64,000 bases of DNA from positions 1 to 64,000 of the IMG/VR virus record IMGVR_UViG_3300034418_003613; one strand, 5' to 3'. The notes below the pieces were generated by a model. The model did not search any database. It saw only the letters and a program-made list of their open reading frames with translations, and had not been told where the DNA came from. The position numbers and the translations under genes were made by a program. The stretch comes from a virus. Of this stretch, positions 23,317 through 33,100 are shown piece after piece (positions within the stretch are counted from its first letter, which is position 1; the number at the start of each line of letters is the position of its first letter).

Positions 23317-23988
23317 ATGACAACAATAGGAGATGTAGTATCAAGAGTCAGAGGACAGGTAAAAGCAGAGGTGCAAGATGCTTTTGTTACTGACCGCTAC
23401 ATATATAGCCTTATTTTAAAGTTTGCTCAGCTGCTTATGCGTAGGCAGGATAGTGCTAATAAACTGATGAAGTTTAATAGTGTATGGCAGACGCTTCCAT
23501 TTTTAAACTTGATTGAGGTAGATAGAGTTGAAGCTAGCTGTTCTGGTATAGCAAGTGGTTGTACAATCAAGAGAACTAAGGAAAAGCTTCCAACATTTAT
23601 GGAAGGATACTGGGGTCCTCTGATTAGAACTGTTAGTTCTTTAGATGGATCTATAGAGTTACAGCCTACAAATCCAGGTACTTATACCTCAATGTCTAAA
23701 ACAACCTCTTTTAAGTACAATACAACAAAGTATTACTGGTACTTAAATGGCTATCTATATATGCCTAATATTGAATGGGATGCTATTAAGTTGGAGGGGG
23801 TATTTGAAGGTGACATATCTAGATGGACATGTGATGAAGATGATAACTGTGTACCTAGATACTTACAACAGTTTTTTGTACCGGAGTTTTTATTTGCTGA
23901 GATTGAACAGCAGGTACTTGCGGTAATATTTAATACAGTAAAAGTGCCTGCAGAAGATGCAGATAACAAACAGAGTGTTCATAGATAA
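23317..23988 (+). CDS. Ring-type connector/tail protein, second of three
   Basis: About 223 residues from ATG 23317. The frame is open from ATG 23293, but that start would overlap the previous gene by 20 bases, while MTTIGDVVSRVRGQV from 23317 lies 4 bases after the previous stop and opens with the expected helix. An N-terminal helical region (YIYSLILKFAQLLMRRQD) is followed by a beta-rich centre (YYWYLNGYLYMPNIEW) and a helical end (PEFLFAEIEQQVLAVIF). This is the layout of crAss-like ring or tail-hub proteins that join portal to muzzle. Assigned by layout and place. Confidence 0.55.
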   Translation: MTTIGDVVSRVRGQVKAEVQDAFVTDRYIYSLILKFAQLLMRRQDSANKLMKFNSVWQTLPFLNLIEVDRVEASCSGIASGCTIKRTKEKLPTFMEGYWGPLIRTVSSLDGSIELQPTNPGTYTSMSKTTSFKYNTTKYYWYLNGYLYMPNIEWDAIKLEGVFEGDISRWTCDEDDNCVPRYLQQFFVPEFLFAEIEQQVLAVIFNTVKVPAEDADNKQSVHR

Positions 23989-24007
23989 TAATTTAAAGTA
24001 GAATACA

Positions 24008-24676
24008 ATGAATAATATACTCACAGACATACTTGGGATGTTGAAGAGAAGGGAGATCTCTAAAGTTGAGAATGGAGATTTTATCCCATTTGCTAGATAT
24101 AGAAAGAATCTACGCAGGAATAAAGGTGTACTTGAAGAACCTAAGGTTATTACAAGAATTACTAAAGCAGAGGACTTAGTAAAGTATGTTGAGGACTCTA
24201 TTCCAAAAGGCTATTTAGTTTATACTGGAGTTATTGAAGACTTTGGAAGTGGAGATACTCCCAACTCACCTTTTGGTGGAGAACCTGCAGAATGGACTGT
24301 GCGAGGTGGTGCAGTGAATGCACACACATCTGTACTTGTAGCACCAAGGAATTTAAAGATTATTGCTGCTACAGCAAAGATGACTGGAAATGCTGTAACT
24401 TTTTCTGCTGATGCTGATTTTGAATTTAAAATTTGGACATCGGATCAACTAGCAAATGGTAGGCCGAATGATTCAGGTATTTGGACATATGCTGGTTCAT
24501 TAGCTAAACGTTGGACTGTTGCTGATAATGGTAATCCTGGTTTTGTTGAAAATCTTAGCGCTCCTCTAGAAATACCAGCAGGCACAATGTTTTCATTGGC
24601 AGCAACAATTAATGCTGGAAGCGTCAGTGCTAATGTAAATGAAGTTGAAGTTTCATTTTTAGTTGAATTACCATAA
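24008..24676 (+). CDS. Fibre protein A with shared N-terminal anchor
   Basis: A 222-residue protein. Its N terminus (MNNILTDILGMLKRR) and a later ITKAEDLVKYV match the same two segments of the protein at 25395, while the rest differs. After about residue 75 it is a beta-rich domain (jelly-roll-like, with FEFKIWTSDQL and EIPAGTMFSLAATI), typical of receptor- or glycan-binding tips. The shared start is probably the peptide that fixes both proteins to the same site on the virion; the C-terminal domains would then be exchangeable binding heads. Confidence 0.6.
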   Translation: MNNILTDILGMLKRREISKVENGDFIPFARYRKNLRRNKGVLEEPKVITRITKAEDLVKYVEDSIPKGYLVYTGVIEDFGSGDTPNSPFGGEPAEWTVRGGAVNAHTSVLVAPRNLKIIAATAKMTGNAVTFSADADFEFKIWTSDQLANGRPNDSGIWTYAGSLAKRWTVADNGNPGFVENLSAPLEIPAGTMFSLAATINAGSVSANVNEVEVSFLVELP

Positions 24677-24680
24677 GGTT

Positions 24681-24890
24681 ATGCCTCCAAGAAAAAAAGC
24701 ACCTGCAAAAAAGAAAAGCACAGTTAATGCTTCTGGTAACTATACGAAGCCTGGTATGCGTAAGAAACTATTTAATCAGATTAAAGCCGGAAGTAAAGGT
24801 GGACGTCCTGGTCAATGGTCTGCACGTAAAGCACAGATGTTAGCCAAGCGATATAAGGCTGCTGGTGGCGGTTATAAAACTAAGAAGTAA
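24681..24890 (+). CDS. Small Lys-rich virion-region protein 1
   Basis: A 69-residue very basic protein starting with a Pro/Lys/Ala run and ending with GGRPGQWSARKAQMLAKRYKAAGGGYKTKK-type sequence (the Q-W-S-A-R-K-A-Q core followed by a Gly-Lys tail). Small proteins with this ending recur in many tailed phages, without a settled function. The frame is open from TTG 24663, inside the previous gene, but ATG 24681 is preferred. The stop and next start overlap as TAATG. DNA binding is plausible from charge alone. Confidence 0.6.
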   Translation: MPPRKKAPAKKKSTVNASGNYTKPGMRKKLFNQIKAGSKGGRPGQWSARKAQMLAKRYKAAGGGYKTKK

Positions 24891-25156
24891 TGGCTAGTTC
24901 TAGAAAACAACAAGCTGCAATAGCAGTGAATATGAAGCAGAAGGGTAAGAAACCTAAGGGTGCAAAACCTATGGCTAAGAGTGTTTATAAGAAAGGTGGA
25001 TCTACTAGCATGAAGTCTGTAAAAGCTCCTGAGGGTTTTCATTGGATGAAGGACGGATCTGGATATAAGTTGATGAAACACTCTGGCAAATTTGTAAAGC
25101 ATCCTGGTGCGTCATTAACAGCTAAATTTAAGATCCAAAAGAAACATAGCAAGTAA
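24890..25156 (+). CDS. Small Lys-rich virion-region protein 2
   Basis: An 88-residue basic protein; the C-terminal half carries the core GFHWMKDGSGYKLMKHSG then FVKHPGASLTAKF, a compact sequence that recurs in phage proteins. The N-terminal 40 residues are a flexible Lys/Gly/Ala tail. Start and stop both overlap neighbours (TAATG). Likely made with the other three small basic proteins of this cluster. Confidence 0.6.
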   Translation: MASSRKQQAAIAVNMKQKGKKPKGAKPMAKSVYKKGGSTSMKSVKAPEGFHWMKDGSGYKLMKHSGKFVKHPGASLTAKFKIQKKHSK

Positions 25157-25398
25157 TGGCAAAGACGGCAAGGCAAAAGAGTTTAGATAGATGGACTAAG
25201 CAGAAGTGGAGAACACCTTCTGGTAAGAAATCTTCTGAGACAGGAGAAGTGTATGCGCCGTCTGCTACTATCAGAAAGCTTAAGAGTACTGCAGCTGGTA
25301 GAAAGAAGTTAGCTGCTGCTAATAAAAAGAAACGTGCTGCTACTAAAAAAGGTAAGCAGCATGCAAAACATGGACTACATAAAGGCAAGAAGAGATGA
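25156..25398 (+). CDS. Small Lys-rich virion-region protein 3 (W-T-K-Q-x-W-R-T type)
   Basis: An 80-residue, extremely basic protein. The first 35 residues carry SLDRWTKQKWRTPSGKKS followed by ETGEVYAPSAT, the signature of a widespread uncharacterised family (DUF5872-like) found in phages and large DNA viruses. The rest is almost all Ala, Lys, Gly and His, resembling histone-tail sequence. A DNA-binding or DNA-condensing role is suggested by composition. The end overlaps the next start (ATGA). Confidence 0.65.
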   Translation: MAKTARQKSLDRWTKQKWRTPSGKKSSETGEVYAPSATIRKLKSTAAGRKKLAAANKKKRAATKKGKQHAKHGLHKGKKR

Positions 25399-25925
25399 GT
25401 AATATTTTACAAGACATAATGGGAATGATTAAACGTAGGTTGTTTATATCTATTCCTAGTGATGAAGATTTCTTTTTTATTAGTAAAAGAACTAAAACTG
25501 TAAAGAAAGAATTAAAACCAGAACCTGAGGCTGATTCTAATTTGATAAAGGCAAAGGATTTAAAATCCTATGTAATCCAGGATACAAAGTTTATTATACC
25601 TAGATTGATTGAAGGTAGTGGTGGAGATGTATTTGATCTTACAGCTTCTGATGACTGGATGATTTATCTAAAGCACACACAAGTTGGAAATGCTACCTAT
25701 CAAGTGCTATTACCAGATGCAACATCAGTAGCTTACAAGTATAGAGTTATTCGTTTTATATCCGATGCCTCTATGCAGGGAAGCAATCATGCTGAGCTTG
25801 TAACCTTTAATGGTCAGTTTATAGATGAAAGCAGCTCCAACTATCAGATTAATCAACATTTTGAAGGTATTACTCTTTGGTCCGATGGAACAAGATGGAT
25901 TGTTATTCAAGCTAAAGCACACTAA
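25395..25925 (+). CDS. Fibre protein B with shared N-terminal anchor
   Basis: A 176-residue protein. MSNILQDIMGMIKRR and LIKAKDLKSYV match the equivalent parts of the protein at 24008. The C-terminal domain, from about residue 80, is a small beta-type fold with Trp-rich strands (ASDDWMIYLK, FEGITLWSDGTRWIVIQ), common in tail-fibre tips. With fibre protein A it forms a pair with one anchor and two different heads. Confidence 0.6.
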   Translation: MSNILQDIMGMIKRRLFISIPSDEDFFFISKRTKTVKKELKPEPEADSNLIKAKDLKSYVIQDTKFIIPRLIEGSGGDVFDLTASDDWMIYLKHTQVGNATYQVLLPDATSVAYKYRVIRFISDASMQGSNHAELVTFNGQFIDESSSNYQINQHFEGITLWSDGTRWIVIQAKAH

Positions 25926-25927
25926 TC

Positions 25928-26215
25928 ATGGCAGCTAAGAAGGATCCAAAGTTGACTAGAGCTGGTGTATCAGGTTATAATAAACCTAAGAGGACACCAA
26001 GTCATCCTACGAAGTCACATGTTGTTGTAGCTAAGAAAGGTGATAAGACAAAGCTTATCCGCTTTGGTCAACAAGGTGTAAAGGGTGCAGGTAAGAATCC
26101 TAAGAGTGCGAAAGATAAAGCACGAAAGAAGAGTTACTACGCTAGACATAATGCCCAGGATTCTAAGCCGGATATTTTTTCAGCACGTTACTGGTCTCAT
26201 AAAGTAAAATGGTAA
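25928..26215 (+). CDS. Small Lys-rich virion-region protein 4
   Basis: A 95-residue basic protein with the core KRTPSHPTKSHVVVAKKG, then KTKLIRFGQQGVKGAG and an ending SARYWSHKVKW. This order (a Lys-Ser-His strand, an 'IRFGQQG' turn, and a terminal Tyr-Trp...Lys-Trp) is shared by small virion-associated proteins of many marine and gut phages, function unknown. It directly precedes the third ring-type protein. Confidence 0.65.
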   Translation: MAAKKDPKLTRAGVSGYNKPKRTPSHPTKSHVVVAKKGDKTKLIRFGQQGVKGAGKNPKSAKDKARKKSYYARHNAQDSKPDIFSARYWSHKVKW

Positions 26216-26218
26216 ATC

Positions 26219-27097
26219 ATGAGCGTATCACATAAGTATAGAACTTTTGATCAGTTACTTGAAGATGTAACAGTAGATTTTTCTACATATGCAATGGAGG
26301 GGATGATTGAACCTCAGCAGTTAATTAAAGTTGCAACGAGAGTAAATTATGATCTTGGTTTAAGAATCAATAGAACCAAAGAAGTGGTGCTGGATGTAGA
26401 GCATGGCAAGACCAAGCTTCCAAGTGACTTTTTCTCTTTGAATTATGCTTTTATGTGTGGTGACTATAGCATCTCTACTCAGATGCCCTCTGGTACACAT
26501 GTAGAGACAGATAACCCTGTGCCTTATGTACCAGCTCCAGATGAGTCCGGACCATGTGATGATCCGGAATGTAAAGAAGTATGTGTTATTAAGACCTGTG
26601 AAGACAAGAATCAGTATCAGTTAGTTCAGAAGATTGGTGGCGGAGAGTATAGAACTTACACTGCATTCTATCCTCTGAGGATACAGAATGTAAATGATGC
26701 TACTTGTGATTGTCCAAATGTCGGAGAGCAAGCATCAGATATTGCTGAAATAAAAGACGGTTATCTTCTTACAAACTTTACAACAGGTAAAGTATATATT
26801 AGTTTCCAAGGAGCCATGGAAGACTCTCAAGGAAGATTGCTTGTACTGGACCATCCTTATTGCAATGAATACTACGAGTATGCCTTGAAGCAGAGGATTC
26901 TTGAGAACATGGTTTTTGCCGGAGAGAATGTGGCTAATCAATTAGGTCTAATAGAGGGACGCCTGAGAGCTGCAAGAAATAACGCACTTGGATTTGTAAA
27001 TACTCCAGACTTTAAAGAGATGCAGAAGATCTGGTGGTTAAACAGAAGAGCGCAGTATCACAATTACTATAATATGTTCAAGAGTTATCCTGTGTAA
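26219..27097 (+). CDS. Ring-type connector/tail protein, third of three
   Basis: A 292-residue protein. It opens with a helix (YRTFDQLLEDVTVDF) and a second helix with NYDLGLRINRTKEVVL, then strands (KLPSDFFSLNYAFMCG), an inserted Cys-rich loop at about residues 104-130 (DDPECKEVCVIKTCEDK), another beta stretch, and a long helical C terminus (LKQRILENMVFAGENVANQLG to the NYYNMF end). This is the build of a connector or tail-ring protein just before the muzzle gene. The Cys-rich insertion is unusual for a connector ring. Confidence 0.6.
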   Translation: MSVSHKYRTFDQLLEDVTVDFSTYAMEGMIEPQQLIKVATRVNYDLGLRINRTKEVVLDVEHGKTKLPSDFFSLNYAFMCGDYSISTQMPSGTHVETDNPVPYVPAPDESGPCDDPECKEVCVIKTCEDKNQYQLVQKIGGGEYRTYTAFYPLRIQNVNDATCDCPNVGEQASDIAEIKDGYLLTNFTTGKVYISFQGAMEDSQGRLLVLDHPYCNEYYEYALKQRILENMVFAGENVANQLGLIEGRLRAARNNALGFVNTPDFKEMQKIWWLNRRAQYHNYYNMFKSYPV

Positions 27098-27108
27098 CAA
27101 GGTGAACT

Positions 27109-30100
27109 ATGGCTAAGAAGAAACAAAATATTCAGAACAAAGGTGCTGACTCTGTAGAGACTAATGTTTTTGTGAAGGGTATGAACAAGGATATCAATCC
27201 TAGTTACGAACCCAAACAATCTTGGACTCACGCAAGAAACGCTGCAAACAATTCTACAGACGGTGATGTAGGAGTACTGGGTAACGAACCAGCTAACTTA
27301 GCCTGTGGTGTAGTTCCATATACAGTTATTGGAACAGTGCATTTATATGCAGATGAGTGGGTGCTGTATACCACTGATAATACTAACTCTGAGATAGGTC
27401 TCTTTGATGATAGTAAATGCGAGTATAAGACTTTGGTCAATTCCAAGTGTCTTAACTTCAACAAAGAGAATTTAATTCAAGGTGCCGCAAAAGAGAACTT
27501 TGACTGCAGTTGGCAAGTATACTGGGATGATGGGAGAAACCCGTCTCGTACTCTTAATCTAGACAATATTCCTTACCAGCAAACTGTTACCTCTACACCT
27601 GGTGATGATTGTGTTATCTATGAAGATACGACCATACTAGATTGTGAGAAACTCAGATTGGCACCTCTTCTTGACACTCCTATTGTCAAACTTTCCAAAG
27701 CTCCCGATGGAGGATCTTTAAGGAATGGTATGTATCAAGCTTATATAGCTTATACTGTAAATGAGCAGAGAGTAACAGACTATATTGGTGTATCTAATCT
27801 GCAGAGTCTTTTTGATCATGACGGCACTGCAGGGTCTCTGGATATTAAGGTGTCTAATCTGGATAAAGACTTTGAGTTTTTTGAATTAGTTATTCTTAGC
27901 AACAACGCAAATAATTATGCAGCCAAGAAGATTGGGTTGTATAGCACTGAGACTAGTTCTATTTCTGTTGACTATATAGATCAGTCATTAGTCAGTATCC
28001 CATTAGAATTATTGCCAGCTAGAAGCCCTGCGTATGAGAAGTCAGATGCAATGTTTGTTGTTAATGATTGGCTTATACGTAAAGGTCCTACAGAACAATT
28101 TGATTTTAACTATCAACCCAGAGCTAATCAGATTAAGACTGAATGGGTAGTTGCTGAATATCCTGCTGAGTATTATCGTAAGGGAGGTAACAGCACCGGC
28201 TTTATGCGTGATGAGCAGTATGCTTTCTTTATCAGATGGATTTATAATACTGGTGAAAGATCTAAGTCTTATCATATTCCAGGCAGACCGCCAAAGAGTT
28301 CTTTTAGAAATCAGTTTAATGAGCAGATCAATAGTAGTGAAGATGGTCTAGCAGGTGGCGGAGGTCTCAATGTTTTAAGCTCTAGAGAAAAGAACTTTCA
28401 GGTATACGATACATCTACCATTCAGGCGACAGGATTAAATAATCCTACAGGGGATGGAGGTTTGGTTATTGCCAAGGGTGAGATGAGTTACTGGCAGTCT
28501 ACAGAGAAGTATCCTGCAACACAACCTGAAATCTGGAATGCTACTTACACAGATGTAACTACAGGAGTAAACATTGGTGGTACCGGAGACTCTCGCTTTG
28601 ATTTATGTGGTAAGTATATCCGCCATCATAAGATGCCAACTGAAGAACGTGGGCCTGAGTTGCACTTGACAAATGATTCTAATAGTAGGATTAGAGTGCT
28701 GGGTGTACAGTTCAGTGATATCAAACCTCCGGTGTTTAATGATGGCACTGTCATACCAAATATAGTTGGCTATGAGATCTTACGAGGTTCAAGAGAAGGA
28801 CAAAAGTCTATCCTAGCCAAGGGAATATTTAGGAATATGCGTAAGTACAATATTCCTGAGGGTGGGCAGACCGGGGGTAATCCTGTAGGTCTTTATCCAA
28901 ACTATCCATACAATGATCTAAGACCTGATGTTTATTTCCATGATGGTCAGAGAAGAGATGATCATAGAACAGATGGTACTCAGAAGTATGCTGATTCTAT
29001 TGACGACTTTAAACCACTTACAAGTGTAGCTAAGAAGTTCTTTACATTCCACTCACCAGAGCTGATGTTCAAAAGACCTTTCTTGAATGCTTATGAGACA
29101 AGACTATATGGAGATCTTTCCGGTACATCTGTAGGGCATTTTATTAAGTCAGAGAATCATCCTCAGAATAAATTAATCAGAAATATTGCATCCATCATTG
29201 CCAGTATTATTGGGATTGGCTATGCAATTTCAAGAATAAGAGGAACTCAGGAGTCTGAACTACAAGGTTTAAGTATAAATAATAATCTTGTTGCTAATGA
29301 TTATTTAGATGTTGATGTTCTCGGTGTAGGTGGTGGAGCGTCTGTTCCATATGTACCTTTTGTTGGCCCACCAGGTACAGGTGCTCTATACGAAACAATT
29401 AGTGCAGAACAAGGTATTAATCTTGGGGTAGGTAGTTTGTTTGATTTGCTAGGAGAGATATTACTACAAGATGTAGTCGATATAAGCACTATTTGGTTGG
29501 GACAAGGAGCTGTTGATCTTACGATGAGCTTTGGGCAAGGTAAAAATCTTACTTTAGCTTCTCGAACACCAGGTACAGACTCTGGTAAGAATATTGAGAG
29601 ATTTAAAGTTGAACATCCTAGTGGCAACCTTCCAAAGTTTTTACAAGCAGCCTTTGGTTATTTTATTGCTCGTTTCAATATTGCAGATGGTGGAAATGAA
29701 ATCATAGAGTTAATCTATGGTCTTATCAAGGAAGAGGATTTTGCATTTAAGCATAACTCTCACGGCTTCTATGATACATTTACTACTAGACCAAATGGTC
29801 AAGTGTATAGGACTAGAAATGAAGACTCAAACTATATAGGTAGTACATATCAGGCTTTTAATGGTTTTAAGATTAATAATCTATTTAGACCAGATACCGT
29901 AGCAGTTGCTACTACAGATAATATAGATGATCCTAGTATTGTAGATAAATCAAGATATGTTATTAGTGGAGATGGCGGTGGTCCATTTTCTGAGTCCGTA
30001 GCTAATAAATATTTAAGGAATCCTGAGCAAGAACAAAAGAGAGATATCTCAGCAGTTTATGGTGCTTTAAAGTTTGACGCTGAGAATCAGTATGGTCAAC

Positions 30101-33100
30101 TTGATGGCATTAAGCAGGTTCAGATGCGTGGTACAATAGAACTAGTATCAGCTAATAATCCTCAAACTAAATTTTCTTCTTCTCCTATATTTGCTGGTGA
30201 TGTATATATCAACAGGTATACTGAGAAAACCATTATGCCAATCTTTGCTGACTTTTTAAATGGTCAGCCAGATCAATATACTTATGATTACCTGCAGCGT
30301 GTAAACATTCCATACCCAAGATATTGGATGGATACGCGGAAGTTTGATATGACTAGTTTGGCAAACGAGATTGTTGGTCTGTCTTTACCCAAAACAAGTG
30401 ATCCTTTACCATCAGATCTATTCTATTTAGATAGACATAATGCAAGCATTCATGGAAGCTTAAATATATTTGACGGCGATAATGATCCCAACCCTGTTTT
30501 TGCTATGCGATATGGGTATATGTATACTCATGTCAATGGTATTCAGGACTTCTTTGTAGAGTCAGAGTATAACCTAGCTCAAAGAGATTGGGAGGAAGCT
30601 CAGGACAAGAGGTTCTATGATCCTTATGAGTATGCTAACACGGATGATTTATTTCATGCAGACATAATCAAGAAGGACAACTACTATAAGTATGATATCT
30701 CTCTGAGTGTATCAAAGTTCCTCACTCAGATATCTAATTTTGGAGAGGTTCAAACTAGAGATTACGATCCTAAGGTTGCTGAAGATTGTTTTAGTTATTA
30801 CCCTAAGAGATTAATATACTCTCTTCAGGCCAAGACAGAATCTAAGAAAGATTTCTGGAGAGTTTTCTTACCAAACAACTACAAGGATTTTAAGAATCCT
30901 ATCAATGTAATCAAGCCTATTAATAAGAGCGGTGCCTTAGTATTATTCCCATACCAGTCACCTCAGATGTTTCAAGGTCTGGATACACTGAAGACAGATT
31001 TAGGTACTAAGCTTACTATAGGTGATGGTGGTTTATTTAGCCAACCTTTCCAGAACATTACAAACTCAGATTTATCTAATGAGTATGGATCATGTGAGAG
31101 TCATAGGACTGTAATTAATACACCTATGGGTGTGTTCTTTATATCACAGGCTCAGGGTAAGATATTCCATTACACAGGTAAGCTAGAGAACATTGCTAAT
31201 AATGGTATGAAGTGGTGGTTCAATAAGTACTTACCATCTCAGTTGATTAAGCAGTTTCCAGCATTAGAAGAAACACCATTAGCAGATAATCCTGTAGTCG
31301 GTGTAGGATGCCAGTCTATCTATGATGTAAATAATGATGTAGTATATTTCTGTAAGAGAGACTTTAGGGTTAAAGACCAGTATAAAGATCAGGTCAACTA
31401 TACAGTACAGAATGGTTTTACATTCAATGGTTTTGTACTGCAGCCGCAGGTAAATGACGATGCACCTATCCTAAGTACTAAGATTACATTAGGAGATCCT
31501 CTCTACTTTGAGGATGTATCTTGGACTGTAAGCTATGACCCTAAAGCTAAGGCTTGGATCTCATTCCATGATTGGCATCCAGAACTGTGCATGCCTAGCA
31601 TTAATCATTTCCTAACAACAAAGGAAAAGCAATTAGATCAACCATATTGTCCACCAGGGTATAGTTATAATCCCGTAACTCAAAACTGTGAGATAACTAT
31701 TGGTGACTCTGCCCCAGCAATTGTAAATGTAGAAGAGGTACTTGCTAATCTACAGACACAGACTTGTGATATTGATTTGGTATTATGCATGGACTACTCT
31801 GCAAGTACAAATGCAAATCAACAATCAATTCTTAAAAATCAACATCAGTTTATTTCTGATTTTTTAGACAATTCTGATGTACAGTCAGCTCTATCTTCTG
31901 GTAGATTACAAATGGGCTTTACAGCTTTTGGTAGTGCAGAAAGCACTTTTATGAATCTAAGAACTAGTGGCAATGTTCAAAAGACTATGGCTAATACTTT
32001 TGATCCTGACACTGTTATTGATGGATTAGGTTTTAGTTCTAGTGCAACAGCTTACTATAACACATTAGATCCTAGCGGACAAAAAACCAATTTCTGTCGT
32101 GGTATATATAATGCGTTTGAAGTTTTAAATTCTAAGAGTACTACAGAACTTGGTGATAGAAGTGGTAATGCTAATTTTATTCAGGCGGTAATAGTTATTA
32201 CAGATGCTCGTTGTAGAGCTAATACAACCAGCCCTCCAAACAGCTTTAATGAAAAAAATAATTGCCGGGCTGGTGGTTCTTCAATTGGTATGACATATCA
32301 AAGCAGTCTTCTAGGTGGTGGTGGTCCAGCCAATCAGTATATCTACACTGTATGGTGTGGGGAGAATCAGGATGTTTTTGATAGTCAAGGCAATATTAAA
32401 ATATCTGATGATTGTGCTAATGCAACTCAGGGTATTTATCCTTTTACCGGAAATGATATTTTAGATAATCTTACTGGTGATGCTAATACACCAAACAGAC
32501 AGAATCAATATATCATTCTTTCGCAACAGCCATTGAATGACCAGAAAACAGATTATGTTGCACAGCAGATTATTAACTCTATTTGTTCTTTTTCATGCTC
32601 TTGTCCAACGGGTTACACTTTAGTATATCCGGGCAACAATGGTTACACAGAACCAACAGGTGACTGTAATGATGTTAATCCACCTATATGTAGAAAGATT
32701 GGGTGTGAATGTCCTCCTCCTATAAATCCTAAAGGACTCACAACGAAGATTGGTAACTGTGATGATGTTTATAAAGCAGGACCTAATGGAGATCCTAACT
32801 ATGTAAACCCTAATCCAGTTATCTGTAGTTTCTTTTATGAGGATATTACACCTGCCGTAACTACAGGTTCTGGTATATGGAGACATAACTATAGGTGTGA
32901 TTTGTTTGCTAACTACTATGGTGTAGATTATCCATGGGAAGTAGAGTTAGTAGAAAACACAGGTCAGAATGTAAACACTGTTAGAAGTTTAGAATATCAG
33001 TTAGAGTCTTACGTCTATAAAGGAGATCTGCACGATGGGTGTGGTGATGACAGATGGCATGATCTTGATTTCAACTTTGATGAGCTGATTGTTCATAACA

